Origin: Treponema sp. UBA6988
Lineage (GTDB): Bacteria; Spirochaetota; Spirochaetia; Treponematales; Treponemataceae
Length of the DNA stretch: 64,000 nucleotides
Direction: 5' to 3'
NCBI GenBank assembly: GCA_002448445.1
Contig: DJYC01000100.1
Coordinates: 10,991 to 74,990, forward strand
Shown: piece after piece, positions 52,206-60,721 of the stretch
Layout of the letters: each line of letters opens with the position of its first letter
How positions within the stretch are numbered: position 1 is the first letter of the stretch
Notes under the pieces: model-generated
The model's input: only the letters and a program-made list of their open reading frames with translations
Databases searched by the model: none
What the model was told of the DNA's origin: nothing
Made by a program: the position numbers and the translations under genes

Positions 52206-52970
52206 ATGATAAGTTTATTCACTTTTTTGATTGCAAGCTGCGCGCTGCTTTTTCCCACACTAATGATAACCATAACCTATCCCTTTAGCAAAAAGTGGGC
52301 TCTCTTCTGGTCAAACTACATAACCCACCGCACGGACAGGCTTTTTTTTGCCATCCTAAAGACCTACTGCGGCTACGACTTTGTTGCGGACACAAAAAGC
52401 CTGGAAGGCCTTCCGGATAAATTCCTTGTGGTTTCAAACCACCAGAGCCTTATAGACATAGTTGTTTACCTGCTTTTCTTTTCCAAGAGGTATTATAATG
52501 GAAGGGAAGTTCGCTTTGTTGCAAAAGATGCCCTTTCCAAAGTTCCAATGGTGGGCAAGATGCTAAGAACCCAGGGCCACTGCATGATTCCCCGGCACGG
52601 AGGCGCTTCCGAGGCCATGAAGTCTCTTGAGGCTTTTGGTACCAGAGTAAACGCAAGCAAAGACATAGTCCCCCTTATTTTTCCAGAAGGAACAAGAAGC
52701 AAAGACGGCAAGCTTGGCACTTTCTATTCCGCAGGCTTCAGAAGGCTGGAAGAAACCGTAAAGCTTCCGGTTGCGGTTTGCGCACTGGACGGGGGCTGGA
52801 AGCTTTCCCATATAGGCATGATGCTGCAAAACCTAAAGAAAGGTGCCTATCGGGTAAAAGTGCTGAAGGTTTTTGACGTCCCCCAGACTAAGGAAGACGA
52901 AAAGCGCATTTTGGCAGAAGCCCCGGCTCTTATCCAGGCCCAGCTGGACGAATGGCGCAAGTCTGAATAA
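52206..52970 (+). CDS. plsC: 1-acyl-sn-glycerol-3-phosphate acyltransferase
   Basis: Lysophosphatidic acid acyltransferase with the catalytic NHQSLIDI (NHxxxxD-type) and the FPEGTRSKDGKLG block; an N-terminal hydrophobic anchor (LFTFLIASCALLFPTLM) places it at the inner membrane. 254 residues. The start is ATG 52206 because the TATAAT box would otherwise lie inside the coding sequence. Confidence 0.92.
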   Translation: MISLFTFLIASCALLFPTLMITITYPFSKKWALFWSNYITHRTDRLFFAILKTYCGYDFVADTKSLEGLPDKFLVVSNHQSLIDIVVYLLFFSKRYYNGREVRFVAKDALSKVPMVGKMLRTQGHCMIPRHGGASEAMKSLEAFGTRVNASKDIVPLIFPEGTRSKDGKLGTFYSAGFRRLEETVKLPVAVCALDGGWKLSHIGMMLQNLKKGAYRVKVLKVFDVPQTKEDEKRILAEAPALIQAQLDEWRKSE

Positions 52971-53029
52971 ATTTAGAGACCTTCTTGTGTTTTTTATAGG
53001 TCTGTATGCCAGAATTTCCTCTTGCATAC

Positions 53030-53059
53030 TTGACACAAAGTTATAAATTCGTGTATATT
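53030..53059 (+). promoter_or_regulatory. Promoter of zinc-ribbon/rpsT transcript
   Basis: TTGACA, 18-nt spacer, TATATT; followed by a GGAGG SD and ATG 53095. Confidence 0.75.
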
Positions 53060-53094
53060 CAGTAAATACCGAATTTTGTATATGGAGGAACGTC

Positions 53095-53268
53095 ATGGCA
53101 GGAGCCAGTAAAAACTCTCGTACCACAGTTGCTACTCAGAAGTTTATGTGTCCCGATTGCGGCGGCGAAATTATTATGAAGACCTTGTTCGAAAACGGCA
53201 GGCTTAGAAATATCGCTGAGTGCCAGAAGTGCAAACGTACAGAGCGCAGACCAAAAGATTTCAAATAA
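53095..53268 (+). CDS. 57-residue zinc-ribbon protein
   Basis: Two Cys pairs (CPDCGGEI and CQKCKRTER) separated by 21 residues make a zinc ribbon, and both ends are basic (starts MAGASKNSRTTV, ends RRPKDFK). A strong promoter and GGAGG SD suggest high expression. It is 44 nt upstream of rpsT and likely cotranscribed. It looks ribosome-associated, but I cannot match it to a known ribosomal protein; L33/L32-like size, different sequence. Confidence 0.75.
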   Translation: MAGASKNSRTTVATQKFMCPDCGGEIIMKTLFENGRLRNIAECQKCKRTERRPKDFK

Positions 53269-53312
53269 TTGCGTTCTGATTTTATAACTGAATTTTAATT
53301 GGGGGTAATCCT

Positions 53313-53600
53313 TTGTCTAAGAATAAAACATCTGCACAGAAAAGACATGAACAGAGTGAAGTACGCCGCATGCGTAACCGCGCTGTAAAATCACGCTGCC
53401 ACACAAGCGCAAAGAAGTTCCTTGCTGCACTCCAGCAGAAGGATCAGAACCTTGCGCAGGAAGCTTTCAGGGCATTGCAGTCAGAGCTTGACAATGCAAA
53501 GCGCAAGGGCGTTATTAAGTCCAATGCATGTTCACGCAAGAAGAGCCGCATGGCAATTCTTCTTAACAAGACCTTTGCTGCAAAGACTGTAGCTAACTAA
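53313..53600 (+). CDS. rpsT: Ribosomal protein S20
   Basis: 95-residue, highly basic S20: SAQKRHEQSEVRRMRNRAVKS and KGVIKSNACSRKKSRM. The start codon is TTG (53313) after a GGGGG SD; no in-frame ATG is near. E. coli rpsT also starts with UUG, which takes part in its translational autoregulation, so this may be a conserved control feature. Confidence 0.96.
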   Translation: MSKNKTSAQKRHEQSEVRRMRNRAVKSRCHTSAKKFLAALQQKDQNLAQEAFRALQSELDNAKRKGVIKSNACSRKKSRMAILLNKTFAAKTVAN

Positions 53601-53708
53601 GGCTCGTCTGTAATACGGAGACTCCGAGACCGCTGCTGTTGCAGTGCGGGGTTTCCGCCTTTCTCACTAATCCAAAACCAAATAATTCTGTTTTGCAGGG
53701 GTAGATTG

Positions 53709-54029
53709 ATGTCTTCTAAAAAAATAACAAAATATGATTTAGTTGAGGCAGTGTACTTAAATACGAAAGCAGAAAAAAAATTGGTTCAGGAAATTGTAGA
53801 GAACCTTCTCTTCCAGTTAAAAGAGTCATTAAAAAATGGCAATACAATAGAACTCCGCGGTTTCGGCACCTTTGAAGCAAGGTTGCGCAAGGGTAGAAGC
53901 AAAGCCCGCAATCCAAAGACAGGAGAGCAGCTTTCCGTTGCTCCACACTATGTTGCTGCCTTTAGATCCGGCCAGGAGCTTAAGAAGTCCCTCTGGGAAT
54001 TGCCAGTGGTAAATTCCGCCGCAAATTAG
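53709..54029 (+). CDS. HU/IHF-family DNA-binding protein
   Basis: 106 residues with the HU fold: the N-terminal helices KITKYDLVEAVY, then ELRGFGTFEARLRKGRSKARNPKTGEQL, including the DNA-intercalating RNPKTGE arm. A GGGG SD precedes the ATG. Nucleoid-associated. It lies 108 nt after rpsT; a GC-rich imperfect hairpin (CCGC..GCGG, 53630-53650) separates them without a T run. Confidence 0.93.
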   Translation: MSSKKITKYDLVEAVYLNTKAEKKLVQEIVENLLFQLKESLKNGNTIELRGFGTFEARLRKGRSKARNPKTGEQLSVAPHYVAAFRSGQELKKSLWELPVVNSAAN

Positions 54030-54033
54030 TTTT

Positions 54034-55749
54034 ATGCAGCTTTTTTCATGGCTTGCCATAGCAGTCGGAGCTGTTCTCTTTTTTCTTTCACATCCCAACC
54101 CTGTTTTTCAGAACGGGTTCTTTCTTTTCGGTTTTTTTGCCCTGCTTCCCGTGTTTCTTTCAGTCCGCACTTCATCATTTAAAACAGTATGGCTAAAGGG
54201 CTTTGTCTATGGCATCCTCTCCTACGGTGCATCATGCTACTGGCTGTCTTCTTATAACCCGTTTACCCTCTATATTGCCTTGGGGTTTTACGCCCTAATC
54301 CTTGCACTTGTTTTTTCACTCCTAAAGATTTGCGACCTTGCCTTTTGCAGATTCAGTCAGGGGCGTTTTTTTGCATTTGCCTTTTTTGCCCAGGCATTCA
54401 TCTGGTGCGCCTATGAATACGTTAAGACACTTGGCTTCCTTGGCTTTAGCTATGGGGTGCTGGGCTACAGCCAGTGGAAGAACCTTCCGCTTTTGCAAAA
54501 TGCATCCTGGGGTGGAGTCTGGCCTCTTTCTCTTGCATGTGCCCTTGTGTCCGCCTCCTTTGCAGCCATCTTGTTCTCTCTCCATTCATTCAGAAAGGGT
54601 GGGGCTGTTGCGTCTGGTGCAGCCGTAAGAAAAGCCCTGCTTGCCAACAGGATATGCCTTTCTCTTACGATTTTCTTCCTGCTTTTTATGTTCTCCTATG
54701 GTCTTGTAGCCCTTTCCCTTGTCGGATGGCCGTCTTCTCCGCCTGTAAAAAAAGTAAAGGTGATTTGCATACAGAACAACGCAGATTCCGAGAAGTATGA
54801 GCTTGATGTCTACAAGCGGGACGTAAAGGCACTTATTGAGCTTAGCAAAGAAGCCCTTTCCCAGAACCCCGATGCAGCCCTTGTTGTTTGGCCTGAGACT
54901 GCCGTAGTTCCCCCGGTGGAATACCACTACCAAAAGCGCATTGACTATGACCGCGTGGAGATTATAAACCGCCTGCTTGAATTCCTTGCGGGAAAGGACT
55001 GTGCCTTTGTAATCGGAAACCAGCGTACCGTAGAAAAAAGCCCTTTCTCTGCAGATGACTACAATGCAGCCCTTGTCTTTGATTCGTCACTGGGCAACGT
55101 CATTCCGCCCAAGCCCTTCTTTTACCAAAAGATACATCTGATTCCCTTTGCGGAATACTTTCCCTACAGAAAGCTTGCCCCTGGCCTCTACAAAAGACTT
55201 CTCCTGGGTAATGACCGCCTCTGGACGCCAGGAAGCGAATACACCGTATTCAATGTGCGCTCGGTAAAGTTTTCCGTGCCAATCTGCTTCGAAGACACTT
55301 TCGGTTCATTGTGCCGCCGCTTTGTCCTTGAGGGCGCGGAAGCATTCGTGAACATAAGCAACGATTCCTGGTCCCTTAGCATCCCCTGCCAAAAGCAGCA
55401 CCTTGCCATGTCCGTCTTCCGCTGTGCAGAAAACAGAATCCCCTGCGCAAGAAGTACCGCCAGCGGTGTCACTGCCTTTGTTGACCGCTTCGGCCGCGTA
55501 GTTTCAACCACGGCTCCCCTTGAAATGAATTTCCTTGCCGCCGAAATGGAACTTCCATCACAAGAATCCACCAAAAGCTTATACACGCGCATGGGCGACT
55601 GGTTTGCGCTTTCAATCCTTTTTGCAGGATGCGCAATTCTGGCCCTCTCGCTTTTATATTTTTTTCTGGGCAGTCTAAAGTCCCGGGCAGAAAGCAAACG
55701 GCAGAAAGCAGAAAGCCCACGGCTTGCAAAAGACGGAAAAAAGAGGTAA
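54034..55749 (+). CDS. lnt: Apolipoprotein N-acyltransferase
   Basis: Eight or so N-terminal hydrophobic helices followed by a nitrilase domain with the catalytic Glu in VVWPETAVVPP, Lys in FYQKIHLIPFAEYF and Cys418 in PICFEDTFGS. It N-acylates the lipoprotein Cys, the last step of triacylation, consistent with the lipoprotein gene in this window. 571 residues; longer than E. coli Lnt by about 60. It begins 4 nt after the HU gene. Confidence 0.94.
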   Translation: MQLFSWLAIAVGAVLFFLSHPNPVFQNGFFLFGFFALLPVFLSVRTSSFKTVWLKGFVYGILSYGASCYWLSSYNPFTLYIALGFYALILALVFSLLKICDLAFCRFSQGRFFAFAFFAQAFIWCAYEYVKTLGFLGFSYGVLGYSQWKNLPLLQNASWGGVWPLSLACALVSASFAAILFSLHSFRKGGAVASGAAVRKALLANRICLSLTIFFLLFMFSYGLVALSLVGWPSSPPVKKVKVICIQNNADSEKYELDVYKRDVKALIELSKEALSQNPDAALVVWPETAVVPPVEYHYQKRIDYDRVEIINRLLEFLAGKDCAFVIGNQRTVEKSPFSADDYNAALVFDSSLGNVIPPKPFFYQKIHLIPFAEYFPYRKLAPGLYKRLLLGNDRLWTPGSEYTVFNVRSVKFSVPICFEDTFGSLCRRFVLEGAEAFVNISNDSWSLSIPCQKQHLAMSVFRCAENRIPCARSTASGVTAFVDRFGRVVSTTAPLEMNFLAAEMELPSQESTKSLYTRMGDWFALSILFAGCAILALSLLYFFLGSLKSRAESKRQKAESPRLAKDGKKR

Positions 55750-55757
55750 AATAGGCT

Positions 55758-56171
55758 ATGGCTAGCGAAAAAAAGAAAGAAACCATATTTGGTCAGGAAA
55801 CAGAGTTTGAAGGAAACCTCACGTTCAGCGACAGCCTCGTGATTACCGGAAAATTCAACGGAAACATAAATGCGACGGGCAACCTTGAAATAGAAAAAAC
55901 CGCCGTCTGCAACGTAGACAAAATGACTGCCGGTGCAATAATCGTATCCGGCCGCGTAAACGGAAATATTGAAGCCTCAAAAAGCGTGGAGCTCTGCAAG
56001 GGCAGCAAGGTCAAGGGCGACATAACCACTCCCGAACTCCGCATTGCAGACAACGTGGAATTTGAAGGCTCCGTCAACATGCTTGAAGAAATCCCCGATA
56101 CGGACATTTTTTCAATCGCCTCCGATGAATACAAAAAGGCTCTGGTTCTAAAGAATTCAGAATTCAACTGA
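55758..56171 (+). CDS. Bactofilin (polymer-forming cytoskeletal protein)
   Basis: 137 residues forming a right-handed beta-helix: repeated short strands such as ETEFEGNLTFSDSLVITGKF and GAIIVSGRVNGNIEA. Bactofilins self-assemble into filaments that localise cell-wall enzymes and influence cell shape. Eight nt after lnt; a TTGCAA-N17-TAAAAT promoter inside lnt also ends 5 nt before this ATG, but AGAGG could act as an SD, so leaderlessness is uncertain here. Confidence 0.9.
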   Translation: MASEKKKETIFGQETEFEGNLTFSDSLVITGKFNGNINATGNLEIEKTAVCNVDKMTAGAIIVSGRVNGNIEASKSVELCKGSKVKGDITTPELRIADNVEFEGSVNMLEEIPDTDIFSIASDEYKKALVLKNSEFN

Positions 56172-56374
56172 GCGGACTCTTTTTGCTTTTTGCGTCACTT
56201 GCCTTTCCAGACAGAATGTCTCTCCTGTTGCCTTCCGTTTCTTGTGTGTGGCGCTTGCAGGGGTGCAGGCAACCCCGCTGTTTCTCCTGTGCCTGTCGTG
56301 CTTTCTCTGCTGCATTCCTTCCTCTTGCATAGCTTGTTCGCAAGAAAAAAATGCCGCCTTTGATTTGTTTTTAC

Positions 56375-56404
56375 TTGACAAAAATTCTATTTTATGGATA
56401 GAAT
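56375..56404 (+). promoter_or_regulatory. rho promoter with long leader
   Basis: TTGACA, 18-nt spacer, TAGAAT. The leader to ATG 56590 is about 180 nt without a gene, which fits the known rho leader autoregulation in other bacteria. The rest of the 418-bp gap (56172-56374) is featureless. Confidence 0.65.
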
Positions 56405-56589
56405 AGGATTAAGCATAGAGATAGTATTGTTTTTATTTCATTATGCATTTTGTTTTCGGAATCTTCCGTAAACGTATAGTCTTTAAGACAAAGAGATTTA
56501 CTTCTTTTGATTTCCTTAACAATAATTACAAACACGGCATCAGAGCCGCTTAATTTAAATTCATTTATACTCATTATGGAGAAAATCTA

Positions 56590-58452
56590 ATGGCTTTTAC
56601 AAAACGCCGTTCTGCGGCTACAAGTGAAGGTGAACAGCCGGAAAACACAGAAAGCACATCTATTGAAAATGGAGTTGATTTACAGGAACAAGCTGTAAAA
56701 CCTCGCAGGCGCAGGATTCTAAAAAAGACCGCAGAAGCTCCTGCAGACGAGACAAGCGCTTCGGCAAGTAATCCGGCAGATTCTCCCGCTGAGGAATCTG
56801 TTGCCCCTGCAGAGGAGTCTTTTGCTCCTCAGAAATCTTCATTCCAGGAAAGTGCAGCGGCGGAAGTCCCCCAGGCACAGGCTTCTCAGGCAGCCCCTTC
56901 AGAAGAGGATGCCGCTGCTTCGGGACAGTCCGCATCTGGTCAGTCAGCCCAGGCTTCTTTTGGTGGACAGGAAAACCGCAGCGAAGGCAGGGACTACCAG
57001 TACCACGGCCGCTACAACAACGGAAACAACCGCTACAACAACGGAAACAACCGCTACAACAACAACAGGCGCTACAACAACTACCGCAACAGCAACTACG
57101 AGCGTAACGCCCAGGCCCGTCTTGAAGCGGCAGAGGCAGCACAGCGCATAGAAAACCCGGAAGAATACGAGTCAAAGCCCCGCCTTTTAATCAACGACCT
57201 TACAAAGATGGGCATGCATGAACTCCGCGAGCTTGCAACCCAGTACGGTCTTACAGCAGACGACCTTGCCCCAATGAAGAAGCAGGACCTTATTTTCTGC
57301 ATCCTAAAGGCACACACGGAGCACGGCGGAATCATCTTTGCAAGCGGTGCACTGGAAATCCTTCCCGACGGCTACGGATTCTTGCGCAGCCCCCAGAACT
57401 CATACCTTCCAGGCCCGGATGACATCTACATCTCCCCAAGCCAGATTAGGCTCTTTAACCTTAAGACCGGAGACACAATCTACGGCCAGACCCGCAGCCC
57501 AAAAGAAGGTGAACGCTTCTTTGCACTTCTCCGCATAGAGACAGTAAACTTTGACGAACCTCGCGTGGCACAGACCCGCATTCCCTTTGAAAACCTTACG
57601 CCTCTTTATCCTAACGAAAAATTCCACCTGGAAACCGTAAGCACGGAACTTAGCACAAGAATCGTGGATCTTTTCGCACCTATCGGAAAGGGCCAGCGCC
57701 TTCTTATCGTTGCCCCGCCAAAGGCCGGTAAGACAATCCTTATGCAAAAGATTGCAAACGCAATCACGTCCAATAATCCGGAAGTATACCTCATTGTTCT
57801 TCTTATAGACGAACGCCCAGAGGAAGTTACGGAAATGGAGCGCAGCATAAAGGCGGAAGTCATTTCCTCCACCTTCGATGAACAGGCCACCCGCCATGTT
57901 CAGGTTGCGGAAATGGTTCTTGAAAAGGCAAAGCGCCTTGTAGAGCATAAGAAAGACGTTGTAATCTTCCTTGACTCCATAACACGCCTTGCACGCGCAT
58001 ACAACCAGACCGTCCCAACATCCGGCAAGGTTTTGAGCGGTGGTGTTGACTCAAATGCCCTGCACAAGCCAAAGAGATTTTTTGGTGCGGCCCGCAACGT
58101 AGAAGAGGGTGGTTCACTTACAATAATCTCTACATCGCTTATAGAAACTGGAAGCCGCATGGACGAAGTTATCTTCGAAGAATTCAAGGGTACCGGCAAC
58201 AGCGAAATTGACCTTGACAGAAAGCTTGCCGAACGCAGACTTTTCCCCGCAATCAACATCAAGAAGAGCGGTACAAGAAAGGAAGAGCTTTTGCTTACAG
58301 AAAACGAGCTCCAGAAGATGTGGATTCTCCGCAAAGTGCTTAACCCAATGGAAGACGCAGACATCCTTGAGCTCATCATGGACAAGATGAAGAAGACCAA
58401 GGACAACGATGCCTTCCTTGCCAGCATGAACGCCGGAACTGCAGCAATGTAA
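56590..58452 (+). CDS. rho: Transcription termination factor Rho with Asn-rich insert
   Basis: The C-terminal two thirds are canonical: RNA-binding cold-shock fold ([14 protein letters not shown]), Walker [12 protein letters not shown] near residue 376, [13 protein letters not shown], and the Q/R-loop region [15 protein letters not shown] to [13 protein letters not shown]. The first 190 residues are unusual: an acidic Ala/Ser/Glu low-complexity part and then an Asn/Tyr/Arg-rich stretch (about 137-175) made of NGNNRYN-type repeats. 620 aa against 419 in E. coli. The insert may bind RNA or phase-separate. Confidence 0.96.
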   Translation: MAFTKRRSAATSEGEQPENTESTSIENGVDLQEQAVKPRRRRILKKTAEAPADETSASASNPADSPAEESVAPAEESFAPQKSSFQESAAAEVPQAQASQAAPSEEDAAASGQSASGQSAQASFGGQENRSEGRDYQYHGRYNNGNNRYNNGNNRYNNNRRYNNYRNSNYERNAQARLEAAEAAQRIENPEEYESKPRLLINDLTKMGMHELRELATQYGLTADDLAPMKKQDLIFCILKAHTEHGGIIFASGALEILPDGYGFLRSPQNSYLPGPDDIYISPSQIRLFNLKTGDTIYGQTRSPKEGERFFALLRIETVNFDEPRVAQTRIPFENLTPLYPNEKFHLETVSTELSTRIVDLFAPIGKGQRLLIVAPPKAGKTILMQKIANAITSNNPEVYLIVLLIDERPEEVTEMERSIKAEVISSTFDEQATRHVQVAEMVLEKAKRLVEHKKDVVIFLDSITRLARAYNQTVPTSGKVLSGGVDSNALHKPKRFFGAARNVEEGGSLTIISTSLIETGSRMDEVIFEEFKGTGNSEIDLDRKLAERRLFPAINIKKSGTRKEELLLTENELQKMWILRKVLNPMEDADILELIMDKMKKTKDNDAFLASMNAGTAAM

Positions 58453-58460
58453 CAGGTCTA

Positions 58461-58489
58461 TTGACTATTTGAATGCTTTTGTATATACT
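58461..58489 (+). promoter_or_regulatory. rpmE promoter
   Basis: TTGACT, 17-nt spacer, TATACT; a leader of about 130 nt precedes the rpmE ATG. Confidence 0.65.
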
Positions 58490-58627
58490 TATATAACTTG
58501 AATTTCAAGCTTGTGGTATTGATTTGATTTCTAACGGTGAGGGAATGATACGGAGTTCTTGTTTTTCTTAGTCTCCGTAGGGCTAACCTGGATTTCTTCA
58601 ATATCGGGCAAGTATAGGAGTTGAATT

Positions 58628-58858
58628 ATGAAAAAGGACACACATCCTGAGTACCAGTTGACAAAGATTACTTGCGTTTGCGGCAACGTAATCGAAACTC
58701 GCTCAACAGTAAAAGACATCCATGTTGAAATTTGTTCAGCATGCCATCCTTTCTTTACTGGTAAGCAGAAGCTTGTTGACACAGCAGGACGTATCGACCG
58801 CTTCAACAAGCGCTACGGTATGAAGGCTGCAGAAGGTGCTGCTTCAGAAGCAAAATAA
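58628..58858 (+). CDS. rpmE: Ribosomal protein L31
   Basis: 76-residue L31 of the zinc-binding (C+) type: CVCGN and [13 protein letters not shown] provide the ligands; [13 protein letters not shown] is the L31 signature. A TAGGAG SD precedes it. The C-terminal Ala/Glu tail is slightly longer than usual. Followed by a good terminator. Confidence 0.96.
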   Translation: MKKDTHPEYQLTKITCVCGNVIETRSTVKDIHVEICSACHPFFTGKQKLVDTAGRIDRFNKRYGMKAAEGAASEAK

Positions 58859-58902
58859 GTCTTGATTATTTAAGACAGGGCATGTGAATGTGCCAAAAAA
58901 AG

Positions 58903-58936
58903 AGCCGGTTTCCATTCAAGGTTACCGGCTTTTTTG
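58903..58936 (+). terminator. rpmE terminator
   Basis: AGCCGGT and ACCGGCT pair across a 14-nt loop, followed by TTTTTTG and more T; an A run precedes the stem, so it may be bidirectional. Confidence 0.85.
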
Positions 58937-58951
58937 TTTTTGGTTCGGCAA

Positions 58952-59065
58952 GCCGCTGGAAGCTACGCTGCGTGGTTCGACAGGCTCCCCAACCGTGGTT
59001 TGACAGGCCGCTGGAAGCTACGCTGCGAGGCACCAACCCCGTTCCCTGAGCCTGTCGAAGGGAAT
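58952..59065. repeat. 21-bp direct repeat and inverted GACAGGCTC motifs
   Basis: GCCGCTGGAAGCTACGCTGCG occurs at 58952-58972 and exactly again at 59007-59027. Between and after them lie TTCGACAGGCTC and its inverse GAGCCTGTCGAA. Related motifs occur at 51090 and at 63051 (inside repeat copy 6). A second intergenic repeat family. Confidence 0.8.
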
Positions 59066-59075
59066 TGTCTTCTTC

Positions 59076-59783
59076 CTAGCGCTTCTTTCCAAAGAGCCTA
59101 AGAAGAGAAAGGAAGATGTTAATAAAGTCAAGGTAAAGCTGCAAGGCTCCGTAGATAGAAATCTTTTTGTAGGCATCAGAACCGTCATCGTGGGAGCCAA
59201 TCATTGCAATCTTCTGTGCATCGTAAGCCGTCAATCCTGTAAAGATGATTACGGATGCAACGGAAAGCAGCCAGTCAAGCCATGTGAGCGGTGTGTGTGT
59301 AAAGAATGTTATAAGCCTGTTCACAACCGTTACGATAACAAGACCAATAAGAGCCATCATAAGATAGTGGCCGGCTGTTGCAAGATTCTTCTTCGTGGTA
59401 ACTCCGTATACGCTCATAAGACCGAACATAAGGGCCGTAGAAAAGAAAGCAAGGCAAATAGACTGTGTCTGGTAGATAAGGAACACAGAAGACAGTGTAA
59501 GACCGTTTATTGCCGCGTAGAGCAGGAAAAAGAGGGTTGCCAGCGAAAGCGGAAGGGTCTTGATTGCTGCGGAAAGTCCTATTACAAGGGCAAATTCTGC
59601 AATGATAAGTCCGTAAAAGACAAATTTTGAGCCCCAGATGATTTTCATGAGGGGGTAGTAAAATGCTGCCAGGTATGCACATGCTGCGCTTACAACCAGG
59701 GCAAGAAACATCCAGCCGTAGGTTTTTGCCAAAAATTCATAACCGGTTTCTGCTTTTGTACCGTTTACTGAATACTGTTCCAT
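59076..59783 (-). CDS. Bax inhibitor-1/YccA-family membrane protein
   Basis: 235 residues with seven membrane helices and the BI-1 family block near the C-terminus (FTGLTAYDAQKIAMIG, then YGALQLYLDFINIFLSLLRLFGKKR). Members act as calcium/proton channels or FtsH partners; the acidic Asp pair in the last helices is present. AAAGGAG SD before ATG 59783. Confidence 0.92.
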   Translation of the reverse strand: MEQYSVNGTKAETGYEFLAKTYGWMFLALVVSAACAYLAAFYYPLMKIIWGSKFVFYGLIIAEFALVIGLSAAIKTLPLSLATLFFLLYAAINGLTLSSVFLIYQTQSICLAFFSTALMFGLMSVYGVTTKKNLATAGHYLMMALIGLVIVTVVNRLITFFTHTPLTWLDWLLSVASVIIFTGLTAYDAQKIAMIGSHDDGSDAYKKISIYGALQLYLDFINIFLSLLRLFGKKR

Positions 59784-59804
59784 TTTTTTCTCCTTTGATT
59801 CTTC

Positions 59805-60533
59805 CTATTCCAGTTCATTCTTTATGTCTGAGCGGAAAAGGAACAAATCCTTTATTTTTAAACTGCTTGTTGAATTCAACTCGCTGCGGTTGTTCACTTC
59901 ACTTGTTAAAGGAACATCGAAGGAATAGGTTACGGAAACATATCCTTCCGCCGAAACTTCCAGCGTAAAGGAAAATTCCTTGTTAACCTTTGCATCTTCC
60001 GCAACTTCCGGTGCCACCCAAAAAGAATAGCCTCCCTTGGTGGCGTCGTATGTGCTGCAGGGGTTGGGCCAGCTTGCATCCATCATTTCCGCAGGAATTT
60101 TGCCCTCCTTAAGAATTACGGATGCGTTTGCAAGCGGCTCGAAAGTTGAACCGTCATAAACGTTCCCTATGAAGGTTGGAAATACGAACATAGGTATGTT
60201 TGACGCAGACTCCTGGCTTTTAGAGGAATTTGCGCCTGCTGACTTGTGGTAGGGGCGCTGCAGGGAATTCACCATCTTCATGCCTTCGTAGGCAAGGCGG
60301 TCTATGTCCGCAAGAAGCTGGCTGTTGTTCAAGACCGTGGATGCGTGTGTTACGCCGCGTCCGCTAAGGATATAGCGCGGAGGAATCCTGTTCAGCACAT
60401 AGCAGATGGTGTCCTTCCGGCAGTTTTCGCAGTCGCAATCCAGCCAAGGTGCATTTTGCCCCTTAACATGGTCGTAAAGCTGGTTAACCCGGCTTTCAAC
60501 TTGCTCTTCCATGATATTGTGAATATTAAACAT
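59805..60533 (-). CDS. ComFB-domain protein with carboxypeptidase-regulatory-like C-terminus
   Basis: Residues 8-65 follow ComFB: MEEQVESRVNQLYDHV, a CDCENCRKDTICYVLN Cys cluster and RIPPRYILS. The C-terminal 120 residues (GNVYDGSTFEPLANASVILK, then KGGYSFWVAPE) look like a beta-sandwich of the carboxypeptidase-regulatory type, unusual in a protein with no signal peptide. ComFB proteins have been linked to cyclic-dinucleotide sensing in other bacteria. Start placed at 60533 (MFNIHNIMEE); the frame upstream runs through inverted repeats and is unlikely to be coding. Confidence 0.75.
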   Translation of the reverse strand: MFNIHNIMEEQVESRVNQLYDHVKGQNAPWLDCDCENCRKDTICYVLNRIPPRYILSGRGVTHASTVLNNSQLLADIDRLAYEGMKMVNSLQRPYHKSAGANSSKSQESASNIPMFVFPTFIGNVYDGSTFEPLANASVILKEGKIPAEMMDASWPNPCSTYDATKGGYSFWVAPEVAEDAKVNKEFSFTLEVSAEGYVSVTYSFDVPLTSEVNNRSELNSTSSLKIKDLFLFRSDIKNELE

Positions 60534-60556
60534 GCAAAACCCCGTCGCAGCTTTCT

Positions 60557-60631
60557 GACGGTAATAGCCAACCGTCATATTTGTTATAGCCTCAAAATAA
60601 AGAAAATTCCCTAAAATAAAAATTTTAGAGA
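60557..60631 (-). promoter_or_regulatory. Upstream region of ComFB gene with two inverted repeats
   Basis: Minus strand: a GACGGT/ACCGTC hairpin (8-nt loop, about 60558-60577) in the presumed leader, and CTAAAAT/ATTTTAG arms (60611-60627) further up, with TATAAC between as a possible -10. Could hold an operator or a small leader structure. Confidence 0.35.
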
Positions 60632-60721
60632 ATTCTCCAATTAATTTAAAGTATATAACAGTTAGCTCCAAAATGCAAATTTTTTAGGCAAAAATTAAGC
60701 ATTTTGGACATTTTACGCGGT

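Noticed and set aside
56392..56574. Minus-strand 60-codon frame in the rho leader
   Set aside because: AT-rich, overlaps the rho leader region, no SD; more likely untranslated leader.
57400..57948. Minus-strand 182-codon frame in rho
   Set aside because: Antisense to the conserved ATPase core of Rho.
60534..60640. A c-di-GMP (GEMM) riboswitch upstream of the ComFB gene
   Set aside because: A hairpin is present, but the GEMM core motifs (GCAAAC, ACGCAAAG and the tetraloop receptor) are not.
60534..60671. N-terminal extension of the ComFB protein
   Set aside because: Hydrophobic, AT-rich and crosses two inverted repeats; family homology starts after 60533.
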